Below are positions 47,042 through 59,214 of a stretch of 64,000 bases of DNA, one piece after another; position 1 is the stretch's first letter; every line of letters begins with the position of its first letter. Source of the DNA: Gigantopelta aegis (lineage: Eukaryota; Mollusca; Gastropoda; Neomphalida; Peltospiridae); assembly GCF_016097555.1 (NCBI RefSeq), contig NC_054701.1, positions 61,389,648-61,453,647 of the forward strand, read 5' to 3'. Below the pieces are notes generated by a model that saw only the letters and a list, made by a program, of their open reading frames with translations, searched no databases and had not been told where the DNA came from. Made by a program: the position numbers and the translations under genes.

Positions 47042-47416
47042 TCAATCATAATTTCCGGTATATGAATCCAGGGAATTATCGCTCTCTTGGAAGCCCTTCA
47101 GAGCCACAATAGTTGGAATAGAAGAGAGTTCATCATCTTCTCTACAAAACTGTTCCACACGGTCACTTTGGTCACCAATGGCAACCAGCTCATTAATGCG
47201 ATTCAGATGAGGGAGCCTTTTAATAAACGTCTCACTCCCACCATCAATTTCCTTAACTTGTGTATCGGCAGCGTGTAGTGGCTGATCGTTGCCAGCCGCC
47301 TCCTTGAGGGATGTATCAGGGTAATGCATTGGTTCTTTTCTGATTTCAGGTTGCGGGAGGGATGGTCCACTGCTGATGATATAAGTCTGATCATCATCAT
47401 CAATGAGTGGTTGTCG
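47042..47416 (-). CDS. Receptor copy B, terminal cytoplasmic exon
   Basis: Acceptor TTCTGTTTTCAG, phase 0, 124 codons plus stop, the same length as copy A. It starts RQPLIDDDDQTYIISSG; the last 45 or so residues are nearly identical to copy A (VEQFCREDDELSSIPTIVAL, KGFQESDNSLDSYTG). Differences cluster in the middle. The strict conservation of the end against divergence of introns argues for a functional tail motif. No known domain recognised. Confidence 0.75.
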   Translation of the reverse strand, partial: RQPLIDDDDQTYIISSGPSLPQPEIRKEPMHYPDTSLKEAAGNDQPLHAADTQVKEIDGGSETFIKRLPHLNRINELVAIGDQSDRVEQFCREDDELSSIPTIVALKGFQESDNSLDSYTGNYD

Positions 47417-47500
47417 CTGAAAACAGAACACATTGATAGCTGATTGTTAAGATTATCGTAATTATGATTATGATGATTATTAATTTTACTTCTATATGAT

Positions 47501-47593
47501 TTACTACTGCTGCCGCTGCTACTACTACTGCCACTGCTACTACTGCCGCTGCTACTACTGCCGCTGCTACTACTCTACTGCCACTGCTACTAC
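47501..47593. repeat. (CTG/CTA/CCG)n trinucleotide array, copy B
   Basis: Left part of the array split by the element at 47594-49035. Confidence 0.85.
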
Positions 47594-49035
47594 TGTAACA
47601 AATCTGTATATTTCCAATACTTTCCTGAATAATCTGATTTGTTGTCTGTCCTTTTTCTACTTATGTTTGGTTTCTTAATTTTATTCTTGGTTTCTGAACT
47701 TCTTATACTAACATCTTCTAGCACCCTATTAGCACTTTAATCAGCCTTCTAGGAATCAGATTACTGATGGGTAATGTTACAGGAACGATCATTCAGATCC
47801 ATTGATTTTCCAAACAGTGGCATGAGACCATATAATATTGTAATGTTTAGGCTTGGATTTTATAGTTAATATCACGTTATGTAATATTTGGGGAGGGGTT
47901 AAAAAATAATAATGTTATATTGTATTTTGGGATACCGTTTAAGAAGATAATTAAGTTAGAATTGTTTATTTTATTTACGTAATTTTTGTTGTAACGATGT
48001 ATAATTTTCGGCAATATTCGGCTATAATTATGTTTGTCGTTAATCTTCGTTATTTCTACGAAGAACTGTTTGGATAGGTTAACCAATCGTCATGTCCGAT
48101 TAATGTCATGTCATTAATTTGGACCAATGAGAGCCATTCCATGTATTAATGCTAGATTTGTCCATCCGTTTACTCACTTCTGATTTTTCAACCACAGGTA
48201 CAACATGTGTGTATGTTGATTGTGTTTTTTTATGTGTAGATTTTGAATGGTTCTCTCTCACTCGGTTATTACTCTAAATTGTGTCTTTAGATTTATTATG
48301 TGAGAACCGACAATGATCAGCTATTTATTTAGTATGTAATTCATTAACCAAATTGTAGTGTATTTTTGTTAGTTGTCACCGTCTCGCAGTGCATTACCGT
48401 AAACCTTAAAATTATTGTTAGGCATATTTCGTATTGACACTTGAGAGGTTACTAAAATATTTTTGAAAGAAGATTATTGGAATTTTGGAGAGAGGAATTG
48501 AGTGAAGGAAATATTATTTCTGTCTCGTAAATTTCCAAGTATTCCACGTTTGGGAATCTTGTGGTTTCACGAATGGGAATGAATGTTTAGGTACGTTTTC
48601 GATGTTTTCGATGGATTTTCATTCTCTTAGAATAAACAAATAGTAATCCATATTGGGATTCTTAATGTTTCATTGGCGGGGAATTGAATGGTGCTTGAGT
48701 TGTGGGAAATTTGAATAACTATTATGTAACCTGTATCTCTCAATGTCAATCATGAAATCTATTAAACATCTTAATTATTTTGCTGGTTAACTGTAATTGA
48801 TCTTTATGACCTACTGAAACCCTTAAATAAACACTGTGAAAAAGGACGACTTATGTGATTATTTGATTAGTTATTGAGAAAGGTTAATCATGAGTTTACA
48901 TATTCAAATGTAATTTTTGAAGTCTACGACCGAAAGGGGTAGCCGAACCCAGCAAGGTATTTTTAGAACTGTATTTAATTCGATTTTAGCACCGGTCTAT
49001 AAGTGGGCACGTGCTGAGAAAGTGAAATCGTTACA
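47594..49035. mobile_element. Putative solo LTR in the copy B intron
   Basis: 1442 bp with TGTAACA...GTTACA ends, absent from copy A at the same place. CTAC lies on both sides, although the surrounding trinucleotide array weakens this as a target repeat. Contains AATAAACA signals near 48825 and no long open frame. Superfamily not assignable from an LTR alone; it is younger than the locus duplication. Confidence 0.55.
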
Positions 49036-49299
49036 CTACTACTACTACTACTCCTACTACTATTATAACTACTTCTGCTGCTGCTGCAGTTGCTTCTGTA
49101 TCCATATGGTTATGAGAAATGAGAAGCACATGTTTCATATGCACCTTTTTCACAAACTGAATGTAGCACATGCTTCAGCCAATCGTGGAACCCTAGTAAA
49201 GCCCATTGCATTTAATCTACATTACATGGGCGACCTAGTGTTGTTGGCAAATGGGTTTAATTTTCCAATATTAATACTTCAAGTTTCAGAGCTCGTCCT

Positions 49300-49460
49300 T
49301 TGCCAAAGAGAGGGCAACACATATCACGAACTTTGATATACAAGGTGCACTGGTTGGGACTAGATAAAACTCAGTCAGAGAATGGGTCCACTGGTGTGAT
49401 TCGATCCTATCCAAGCACCCCAGGCGAGCGCTCTACTGACTGAGCTTGGTCCTGCCCCTT
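49300..49460 (-). mobile_element. SINE head plus partial middle
   Basis: Copy B partner of 32440-32528. Head CTCAGTCAGTAGAGCGCTCG and AGGATCGAATCACACC. Confidence 0.7.
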
Positions 49461-49709
49461 GGTGATGGAGAATGCTATTTTTTGAAAGTTATCATTGTGG
49501 TATCAAATGTGGTATCTAACTCTATTTTCTGCTGGGATCAAATGCTGCCCACTGTTGTTTCTTCCTGAAGCACTACTAGCGGGACTTGCTGCCTAACGGA
49601 AGCTTCTTATTCCAATCCAAAATTAAATCAGTGTATCCTAACTGTTATAGTAGTTATGAAAATAACTGACAGTCACCTAAACTTAACACATATTTTGCTT
49701 GTAATACGA

Positions 49710-49943
49710 GATATGGGAGGTATATGTTTACAGTAGCAAGCACACAGTTAAAATATTATCGAAATATTGAGGGGTTCTACCCACCTCATCAGCTAGTGGG
49801 GGTATCTCTTTGCAACAGCAAGCCAGGTTAAAATAGTTGAACACAGATTTAGTTGTGCATGCATCATCAGCTTGGGGAGATGTATATCTTTGCAACATCA
49901 AGGAAACAGTTAAAATATGGCAATACTGGGAAGTTCTACGTAC
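49710..49943 (-). repeat. Degenerate tandem intron units, copy B
   Basis: Three related stretches with CTTGCTGTTGCAAAGAGATA-like cores at about 49735, 49810 and 49880. The middle one again gives CCCKEIPPLADE and ends GATGAG|GTGGGT, but its would-be acceptor reads CTGG rather than CTAG, so use as an exon is doubtful in this copy. Confidence 0.5.
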
Positions 49944-50476
49944 CTCACCATCGAGCTCGTCAACTTTGTTTCTCGACTTCCGGGGATTTCTAAAGAAGAT
50001 TACGCAAGCCAAGATGACGAGCGCCAGACACACAGACGATACCCCCAAAATAACATTAGTCACCAAGGCATCTTCACACGTGTCTCTGAAGTTGTCTAAT
50101 ATTCGTCTGGTACCAGGTGGGCAACCTCTAAAACACTGATGGTTGTAGATCTGCCACCCGGCCGTCTTGCAGTCGCTTTCTGAGATACATCTACTGTTGT
50201 TAGCTACTTCCGAAAATGGGCACTCTACGCAGCACTGGTCATTATAAGCCTCCGGGTCGAATATAGGATGAGATGGTGGACACTTATCTATGCATATCCC
50301 GTTGAATGCTACTTTTCCTGACTTGTTGCAATCACTGTTCGTGATGCATATGGTGCTGTTGATCATTGCACATGTTTCAAACGGACAATTTGCGTAACAT
50401 GAACCCAGGTAACACATGGGTGTCGGGGTTAAACAATAAGGTCTTTCGCAATTGAACCATGCCATATTTGTAAAAC
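49944..50476 (-). CDS. Receptor copy B, cysteine-rich plus transmembrane exon
   Basis: Acceptor TTTCTGTTTGTAG, phase 1; donor GATGGTGAG|GTACGT, phase 0. Ectodomain modules CLTPTPMCYLGSCYANCPFE, then ICITNSDCNKSGKVAFNGIC, DQCCVECPFSE and NHQCFRGCPPGTRR; membrane span VILGVSSVCLALVILACVIF; stop-transfer RNPRKSRNK. All cysteines of copy A are present plus the DCN cysteine lacking in A. Entry phase matches the 56850-56969 exon. A single-pass surface protein; ligand unknown. The fold is probably furin-like, but I cannot name an orthologue. Confidence 0.82.
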
Positions 50477-50647
50477 CTACAAACAGAAACAAAAAATTAT
50501 TTTGGCATTATTAATTATATAAATATCCTTGTGCATATTGGTTCATACTTTGCGTATATTTACATTCAGTAAAGATTTAGATATATACTGTATGTTAATA
50601 AATCATACCATCAATCTATTAAAATATTGGTTTGCACACTCTTTAAA

Positions 50648-50653
50648 GTAGAT

Positions 50654-50718
<65 letters not shown>
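50648..50718. repeat. (TA)n microsatellite
   Basis: About 35 TA units at the point where A/B homology ends. Confidence 0.95.
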
Positions 50719-50720
<2 letters not shown>

Positions 50721-50979
50721 CCCATATGGGCTCAAATATATGGGGTAATATTGTTTTCGATCTCTGCACAGTGTGGTGCAGATTGCTTCTACAGCCACTG
50801 ATTGACTGGCTTTATAAAGACGAGATTTGATTGGCAATTACGTCCTGCCGGGACTACCTTTAGTTCATGCTACAGTCAATATGCAAGATACCTTTGAAGT
50901 TGAAAGAGAACAGATGTCTGAATTCGAAAGGACCTAGCCAAAGCATTTCCATAATACCATCAAGAAAAAGATCACGGCC

Positions 50980-52330
50980 ATGGCAGTGACGAAGAAAAGT
51001 GTACAAGTTGGCAAAACAAACGTGTTAGACACTAACCTCATCTATTCGAAAGTAGTAGGCCTTCAGGCCAGTTCCCATGAAGTGGACATCAAGGACGTTC
51101 TCGCACATGAGCTAGCATCAATCCCAACATCAGCAACATCGCAACAACATTCCAGCAAAATCTGTGTTGAAGAATCAACTGAAAGTTGAGGTCTCATCCA
51201 GAAATGCACCAGACACAGACATCACAATCATCGATGGCTCTGCTCTCCTGGATGATATACTGGCCTGTGGGTGGTACAGTAAAAACCTATGTGTCCAACT
51301 TCAGAGAACATATTCAGAGGAAGCTGCAAAAAGGAGATGTGTACTTGGTATTCCATCGGTACTATGAATACAGCACAAAAGGTGTCACAAGAAGTGCGAG
51401 GAACACTGAAGCAAGTAGAGTTCACTAGCTGAAGGTCACTACGGAGCTGCCATCGCAGAGAGTAATTCAGACTGTCATTGAAAAGAAGCAGCTCATTCAC
51501 ATAATCTGCATTGAGCTCATACGAGACGTGTCGCCCCATCGAGACCATATACAGAATCACAAACTGATCATCACATCCCAAGACATAACTCCAACTGAGA
51601 TCAGCAATGGAGGAGTTATCATCAACAGAAGGGATATGTACACTACATAGGCAGAGGCAGATATCATCTTTGTGCAGTAAATGCGCATGGCTGCAAAAGA
51701 GAACCCCACAAGAATCACAGTCTTATTAGATGACACAGACGTGTTCGTACTGCTTCTCGAGCTCATGGTGAGGATGGAATCGGCATTGGAAAGAACACTG
51801 TGTTGAAAGTTGTAAGAAGTGGACTTCATCTGTCACTTCTGGAGCAAATCGATGCATCACTGCCAATGGTGATATAGCAGGCAATGACATTCATGATTGC
51901 ATGCTATGGAAAAAGGAACAGTTGCAGAATGTCAAATGCATGACTCAGTGCTTGGGCAGCGAAAACAGACAATGGGTATACATCAACACCAAAATTATGC
52001 TCTCAACAACCAACCAGTGAAGCGTTCGAGGAAAACGTGAAACGTGCACATCATCAAACATCCATATGGGAGAGACACGGATCCATCAGAACTGGATGCT
52101 GAGAAATATGGATGGCAGAAAGATGAACCCAACAGATCACTTGCACCTACGACAATCCCGGATACAGTCAGTCTTGCACCAGATGCTGTCTTGCGGCTCA
52201 TCAGATGTGATTGTGAGAGTGACACACCTTGCCGTTCATCCAGAGGTGGTTGCAGGAGTGCCAATCTGTTTTGCACAATGTTCTGTGCTTGTCACGATGG
52301 AATTTGTTGAAACACAAATGCTTTGTGATT
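50980..52330 (+). pseudogene. Decayed member of a CXC-tailed multicopy protein family
   Basis: Pieces in changing frames follow the order of a large unnamed family that I recall as multicopy in cnidarians, molluscs and fish: DGSALL then WPVGGTVKTYVSNFREHIQR, GDVYLVFHRYYEYSTKGVTR, KKQLIHIICIELI, HKLIITSQDITPTEI, AEADIIFVQ and LLDDTDVFVLL. The tail at 52044-52310 has EPNRSLAPTTIPDT, LAPDAVLRLIRCDCES and a CXC-like cysteine set ending NLFCTMFCACHDG. Aspartates in DDTDVF and the EADIIFVQ region fit a PIN/flap-nuclease-like core, though that is inference. Many breaks and no intron pattern. It lies in the part of copy B absent from copy A, on the opposite strand, so it was inserted. Confidence 0.7.
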
Positions 52331-52562
52331 TGTCACAGTGACTATCAGCTGAACAATCCAATTCCAAATCATCCCAAATCGCACAAATTAAATACAGGAT
52401 GCATGACTATAAAACTGCTATGTAAGGATGTCGATATCATTTGAGAAGCAATACAGATTGACACAAGTCGATGTGGGGATCAATTTATTGTGTATTACCG
52501 CCTGATGTCATGTGACACCCCAAAACGATTTTCACATGATGAGATCGTGGCACGTTCTGAAG

Positions 52563-53552
52563 TCAATAACGCGTGTGACCGCCTCGCGCAGCCACAACAG
52601 CCGCACAACGTCTTCTCATTGACCGAAGAACTCCTCTGAAAATCCGTACCGGAAGTCGTCGCCATTGGTTGATCAGTGCCTGCCCAAGAGCTTGAAGGGT
52701 CTGCGGTGGGTTGACCTGCTGTCTCAGTCGTCTTCCCAATTCATCCCAAATGTGTTCGATGGGTTTCAGGTTTGGTGAACGGGACGGCCAATCCATGACA
52801 TTGATACTGGCGTTTCGCAAGAAATTGCGCGTCAATATCGCTATATGGGGTGTAGCGTTGTCTTGTTGAAATGTCAATCCTGGACCGTGTTCTGGTGTCA
52901 ACACTTGATCACGGTATTGTGCGGCAGTGAGGTTGCCCTGGACGACAGTCTATCGGGAACGACCATGGGAACAAAATGAACCCCAAACCATTACGCTGCC
53001 GCCACCAAATATGTCGACCTCCTGAACACAAGACTGCGCATAGCGTTCTCGCGGTCTACGCCACACCCGTACCCTGCCATCAGCAAACCTAATTGTGAAA
53101 CGTGACTCGTCACTAAAGACAACGTTATTCCAGCGTCTCTGATTCCATCTAACGTGTCGTCGGGTCCATTCCAGACGTTGACGACGATGAAATGGCGTGA
53201 AAATGGGTCCTTTGTATGGTCTCCTAGCTCGCAGACCAGAAGTCCGCAGTCGATTCCTGATGGTGGATTGTGACACCCGACCCCTGAACAATGGTCTGCT
53301 TGTGGACGCGGCCATCTCGAACCGATTACGGAGATGACGTAATCTGATTTGTCCATCCTCTCGGCGTGACGTCACCCGCGGATGTCCTGGCCTCGGACGA
53401 TCCGCCACTACACCTGCCTGTTGCACACGGGTTCTGAGATTATGAATTGTCTGTCGGCTGCATCCTAATGTGCGAGCAACTGCCGCAACGGATTGTCCTG
53501 CGTGCAGCCTACCCACAGCACGCTCACGTTCTGCATTTGTGAGGCGTGGCAT
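52563..53552 (-). pseudogene. Tc1-like transposase (DD34E), one stop
   Basis: 330-codon frame from ATG 53552 (MPRLTNAERERAVGRLHAGQ). It has a paired helix-turn-helix region (VAAVARTLGCSRQTIHNLR; RVSQSTIRNRLRTSGLRARR), a GRPR-like hook (DRPRPGHPRV), the first catalytic D in VVFSDESRF, GGSVMVWGSF, the second D in FQQDNATPH and E in PIEHIWDELGRR exactly 34 residues later. It ends VVAARGGHTRY. A single in-frame TAG at codon 201 interrupts it; otherwise full length. I could not find clear terminal inverted repeats. Confidence 0.9.
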
Positions 53553-54567
53553 TCAGTCACTAATTTGTCACCAGAAATTTTAATGTGTTTTCCTGTTAAA
53601 CAATACACGTGTGAATTGATTTGAAGGCATACGCGTTCACTGTGTTGATCACGTGACCCTGTGCACGTGTTTGTCAGGTTTTGCGCTTTAGACGTGCAGA
53701 AAGGCAATATGTGCGTTTCACTCCGCCCCGTCCGTGCAGATCGTCGGGAAGACCTTTATCATCCATTTTGTAACGCAAATTTCAACTGATTTCCTCCAAA
53801 ATAATTTACGATAAAAAATATGATTATAAAGTTTCTACTTGCGCTCAGTATACATGTTTAGAGTGATTGAACCAGCAAGTTGTTTCTCATTTGATTTGAC
53901 CAGAAATAAACTCATAGTCTCATATGTCATTGTAATAAATACAATACACTTAATTATTAAAATTAGTTCTTATTTACCATGCGTATTAGTTAGTTATCAG
54001 CCTATACCTTACATGATAACATATATAGTGTATTAAAAGACCTATAGGACGATTATTTGACTTTAAAACAGCCATATCTTCGTCCTTTTATTGTTGCCAT
54101 CTTGATTTCTTTGTGTTTTATTGGGAAAATCATAGCTGCATAAGCTTCCTTATGCATGAAAACATATATAATGACCTTTCATTCATGTTTCTATCTGGTC
54201 TAGTCATGAACATATGTGGGAAATTGATTGTCTTTGATTCGGTGGCGGCCATCTTGGATGTAGTCTCCTAGCATAAATTGCTCAAATGTGACAAGATGTC
54301 ACCCGGCAGTTTCTGAATATATATGCCCTAAACATCAATAATCAGCAATAAAAAAAACCCAACCTTTTAGACTCAAAAACGAGGTGCCATGATACTTCTG
54401 TCGGACTAAGGCGAGTGTTCTAGAACATTCATTCACAACGGAGAGATGATCCGTAATTCCTCGTAGCTCGTTAGTTATTCTCTAATTATATAAGAAACAT
54501 GTAAAAGGAGATTATTACTTATAATTATTTTTAAATACACATATATTGTACACTTGTTTTCTTTTAT

Positions 54568-54571
<4 letters not shown>
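53553..54571. other. No gene recognised
   Basis: The first ~170 bp is probably the 5' flank of the Tc1 element. The rest is AT-rich with no supported exon. Confidence 0.45.

Positions 54572-54628
<57 letters not shown>
54572..54628. repeat. (CA)n microsatellite
   Basis: About 28 CA units. Confidence 0.95.
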
Positions 54629-54633
<5 letters not shown>

Positions 54634-54939
54634 AAGGTTAAGCACCCCCTGTATTTTTTTACAATGGCTTGTCTTACAAGTTTTGGCGTTGAAAGCCTAA
54701 TAATATAACATCGGAAAAACAAATGTCGTTTGCAAGAATACATCTTTGACAGTAAGAAAACATAACAAGTGTATCCAGTTCTGAAATTTTAATCATGATT
54801 CTGAGAAGAATTCCAAGATGCTGTATTTGAGCCAAAAACTGAGGCACAATAAGTATGGAGGTGTAGAGTCGGAAACACAAGTCAACATCATGATTGATCA
54901 CTATTGAGTTTGCCTTGGATGGTGACAAGATCCAGCTTA

Positions 54940-55490
54940 CGGGCAACCCCAAACCATTACTAAACCTTCACCATACGGGATCGTAGGTCGTATGTTCTTG
55001 GGTGTGTAGGCCGCATTTTTATGCCTCCAAACTCTCAATCGGCCATCTGTGACATGGAGCAGGAACCGGCTTTCGTCGGACCAATGGACTCTTTGCCAAG
55101 ACCTCAGATTCTAACCTCTCTGTGCCTAACACCACGCTAAACGGTGTCTCTCATGATGATCAGCAAGAAAGGTACGCTTGATTACCCTTCTGGCCTTCAA
55201 TCTTGCCAATTTCAGACGATTCCTCACTGTTCTGGCTGACATCGGTCTATTGGGTAACCATTGGCTCTTCAGAACAGGAGACGTAGCAAAGGGCTGACGA
55301 CGTACGAGCTGAAGCAGGGCCCTGTCCTCGCGCTGTGACGTCATGCGAGGTCTCCCCGTGTTTTCCCGTGTTTTCGTATCAGTCTGCTGATTACGGTGTA
55401 ATGATACCCCAGTTGACGTCCTATACTTTTGAAGGTATTGCCGGTCGCATCCATACAAATAATATGCCATTTTTGGGCCTCTGATAACCG
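54940..55490 (-). pseudogene. Tc1-like transposase fragment 2
   Basis: Minus-strand reading includes NTGRPRMTSQREDRALLQLV, PMSARTVRNRLKLARLKARR and HHERHRLAWC; after a frame change, DESRFLLHVTDGRLRVWRHK and GEGLVMVWGC. Helix-turn-helix and first catalytic D are recognisable; the second D and E are missing. Confidence 0.75.
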
Positions 55491-55710
55491 TTGACGTGCC
55501 ATATTCAACGATTAATCTTCAACAATGCTACTCACAATAATTCACAATTTGTAATTCATGTAAAAATGCATAGAGACTTATTTGGAACCTTAGCTGTTAG
55601 GTAATAAAACAAATATGAAACAAAGATTACCACTGGGGTACACGGTACGCCCACCAGGAGAAGTACATAAATTATTAAATGTGCTACGCGTGTTTGGAAT
55701 ATAATTAGGC

Positions 55711-56384
55711 TCAATGGGGTGGCGGTAATACATGGAAATTAGGTCCAGCAGTAACGCGTTCTCTCCAAATGTACAGTGGAGTCCGGTGATGGTAGCTGAA
55801 ACCTTCCCAAAACATTACGCTACCCCCTTCCCATCTGTTGGATTCCAAAACACAGCAATCTACAAAACGTCCCGTGCGTCGCCTCCAGACGCGTTGACGG
55901 CCGTCAGCGTGATAGAGACGGAACTTGCTTTCATCTGTGCAAAGGACTTGTCTCCACTGCAATCTGCGCCAGTTGTGATGTTGCTGTGCCCATTGCATTC
56001 GCTGCTGACGGTGCCTTTGAGTCAAAACTGCTCCAACGTAAGGTTGTCTTGCACGAAGTTCGGCGGCTCGTAATCGACGTCGTACCGTGATGGGAGCTTA
56101 GCTATTGGTCCTCGTCTACCAACGACTTCTGCACCTGTACGTGTTCATGTTCGAAAACGGTCGCATAAATGAAACAGCCGTATATGACGGTATTGGGCTG
56201 GTGTTGTAACGCGTTGTGCACCTGGTCTCGGTCGATACCGAATAAATGTGTTTCTATACCTTACATCGAATCGTGTAATTGTCGTATGGTGACAATTAAA
56301 TCGCATGGCTGTCTCTCTGGCAGAGATGTCTCATGCTAAAAGACCTATTGCTTGGTTGCATTGATTTTCAGAAAGTCTAGACAT
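55711..56384 (-). pseudogene. Tc1-like transposase fragment 3
   Basis: Starts at an ATG at 56384 (MSRLSENQ). Scattered N-terminal matches follow, then TQRHRQQRMQWAQQHHNWRR, CTDESKFRLYHADGRQRVWR and GGSVMFWEGFS. Several breaks and a truncated C-terminus. Distinct in sequence from the other two, so a separate family. Confidence 0.7.
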
Positions 56385-56635
56385 CGTGGATTTGTTACGG
56401 TGGAAGTTAAGTAACGTAACGGCATAGATTCTTGATTGTGTGATTATGTAAAGGAGAATGTTGCACGAGAATCTCGGATTGCCACATGAACTTAACTTTC
56501 AAGCGAAAAATACGCTGCATGAACTGCATTTACAGTTTTAATAATTTGATTCAAACAACATATATCCGCACAAAAATAGGTGGTGCGTTTTTAAAGTCTT
56601 TGTGCATATGTTTTGTTTATATCTGATACATATAC

Positions 56636-56661
56636 ACGGGCGTAGGAAGGTGCCAAAAGGT

Positions 56662-56698
<37 letters not shown>

Positions 56699-56793
56699 AC
56701 ATATAAAATTAAAAAAAATTAATATCGCTACTGCTGCTACAAAGTTGGGGGGGGGGGGGGCACATTCCCCTCCTCACCCCCGCTTCCTACGCC
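56636..56793. mobile_element. MITE of the GGGGCGTAG family, copy B side
   Basis: Ends CGGGCGTAGGAAGGTGCC and CGCTTCCTACGCCAGTG. Contains a 34-base G tract. Partner of 36328-36511. Confidence 0.65.
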
Positions 56794-56849
56794 AGTGATA
56801 TACTTAAAATATGAACCAACTTTATAAACCTTTTTGTTTTCGTACTTAC

Positions 56850-56969
56850 CGCAGTCAAAGTAAGTGCTGTATGTGAAAGCGAAAGTAAGATTTTCCTCGA
56901 CGTATTCTACGAAACGGATCCTGTTACACAAGGAACAACTACCAGCGACGCCAGTGACAAATATGTATA
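56850..56969 (-). CDS. Receptor copy B, upstream ectodomain exon
   Basis: Acceptor GTTAGCTCAG, 120 nt, donor TGCG|GTAAGT. The open reading starts YIFVTGVAGSCSLCN and ends FAFTYSTYFDC, leaving phase 1, which fits the phase-1 entry of the 49944-50476 exon. Three cysteines and an NLT glycosylation site suit an ectodomain. The N-terminal hydrophobic run might be the end of a signal peptide; a start codon in this frame is not visible nearby. A competing frame (MRALVELAQYTYLSLASLVV) is also open in both copies, so the frame choice rests on splice phase. Confidence 0.5.
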
Positions 56970-57162
56970 CTGAGCTAACTCTACCAATGCACGCATGCAC
57001 CCTTTCGTCCCCACTCTACTTCTCAGTTGTCTTATATCCTGTTCTATTGTTTTTTCCTGGACAGTCGCCAAGTGTAAGGTTACAATCCAAGGGGAAGTTG
57101 AACAGTCACGTATACATATCAAGCGTTTTTGAAAATACTCTGTACCACAGTTGGTCTAGTGC

Positions 57163-57383
<221 letters not shown>

Positions 57384-57572
57384 GCTCCACTCTCAGCGAC
57401 CTCTCTCACCTCTCTCTCCTCTCTCTCTCTCATCTCTCATACACGCTCTCTCTCTCTCTCTCGCACATGTACACTTCAGCGAACACTTCAGCGAACACGC
57501 ATTTATCTCCCACCCCCATCCCTCTCATATATACACGCACATTTCCGCGCACATGCACACTTAGCGAACACG

Positions 57573-57890
<318 letters not shown>

Positions 57891-57894
57891 AAGT

Positions 57895-57990
57895 TTGTTT
57901 TATTTAACGACACTACTAGAGCACATTGATTTATTAATCATCGGCTATTGGAAGTCAAATATTTTGGTAATTCTGATATACAGTTAGAGT
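57895..57990 (-). mobile_element. SINE tail fragment
   Basis: TTTATTTAACGACACTACTA then AGCACATTGATTTATTAATC; no head. Confidence 0.75.
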
Positions 57991-58482
57991 GAGTGTGCAG
58001 ATCCAGCCCATCTAAAGTTCCCAACGACAATATATATTTCTGGTTATTCAATGTATTTCTGATCAAACTAATTTTTGTAGTAGCTGAACAGATTAATTTT
58101 CCTTTGAACCGACAAATGCAAATTGAAATAATAGATTCAAATAAAATTCCACATGTATTTATTTATATAATATTTTAACTATATTATTTCAGGCCTTTGC
58201 TTTATTACCCATATTATGTAGTATAAGTGTGAGAATTAAGTAGTATTACTATTTTAAAGTTGTGTGAGGCATCAAGTGTATACTAGAACACGAACAACGT
58301 ACAACATGAACATAACTTTACTAGACAGACGACATTTAACAAGTGACCAGCTGATCCACACAATACAGGAACCACGAGACATGCGCGCACACATCACGAT
58401 ACGATACCGAGGTATAACGAATGTTCACGACACCGAACAATAACGTCTAATGTTTACGATACATTGACTTGTTACGTCCAAC
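57991..58482. other. No gene recognised
   Basis: AT-rich, then ACGA-rich sequence without a supported exon. Confidence 0.4.
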
Positions 58483-58641
58483 AGTTGTCTGTCTAGGACA
58501 GTGGGTTAGTTGTTAGTTGTAAGTGGTTAGTGAGAGAAAAGAGAGTGTAGTGGTCTGACTCATTAAGTTGTTAAAACGGTTGCAAACCCAGCACCTACCA
58601 GCCTTATGTCCGATGGCTTATCACGACACCACTGAGGCCGG
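58483..58641 (-). mobile_element. SINE head related to 41885-42140
   Basis: Minus strand CCGGCCTCAGTGGTGTCGTG and GGGTTTGCAACC; the body shares CCTAGACAGACAAC. Confidence 0.65.
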
Positions 58642-58759
58642 ACAGAATTGATAGCTGTTTCAATGAATACGTACTGAAGATTATTGTGTGTTGTACATGC
58701 ATTATACTAGTATATTTTTTGCCAAGGATTCTCAATGGCAACATCTTGTAATTTTCTTA

Positions 58760-59049
58760 TTGTTTGTTTTGTTTAACGACACCTCTGGAGCACATTGATT
58801 ATTAATCATTGGCTATTGGATGTCAAACATTTGGTAATTTTGCCTCGTAGTAAATAGAGGAAACATTTTCTTAATGCATCAAGGGATCTTTTATATCCAC
58901 TTTCCCACAGACAGGAAAGCACTCACCACGGCCTTTGTCCAGTTGTGGTGCACTGGTTGGAACTAGAAAAAAACTCAATCAGTTGAACGGATCCACTGAA
59001 GTGGTTCAATCCTGCGACGCAAGCACCTCAAGCGAGTGCTCAACCGGGA
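58760..59049 (-). mobile_element. SINE, near full length
   Basis: Tail at 58760-58850, middle CACCACGGCCTTTGTCC, head with AGGATTGAACCACTTC and GTTGAGCACTCGCTTGAGG on the minus strand. A poly-C/poly-A stretch follows at 59130-59178. Confidence 0.85.
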
Positions 59050-59214
59050 AAAAAGTGAAATAGGACACAATTCAATCACTAAGTACAATGGACGCTAAAC
59101 CTAGTATAAGGTATATACATATTTTTTAACCCCCCCCCCCCCCCCAAAAAAAAACCCAACAAAAAAAAAAAAAAAAAACCCACATACCACTGCGATGTTC
59201 GATGAAAATCAAGA

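Noticed and set aside
52470-53730. Terminal inverted repeats of the Tc1-like element
   Set aside because: By-eye comparison of the two flanks gave only weak, scattered matches, so element ends were not assigned.
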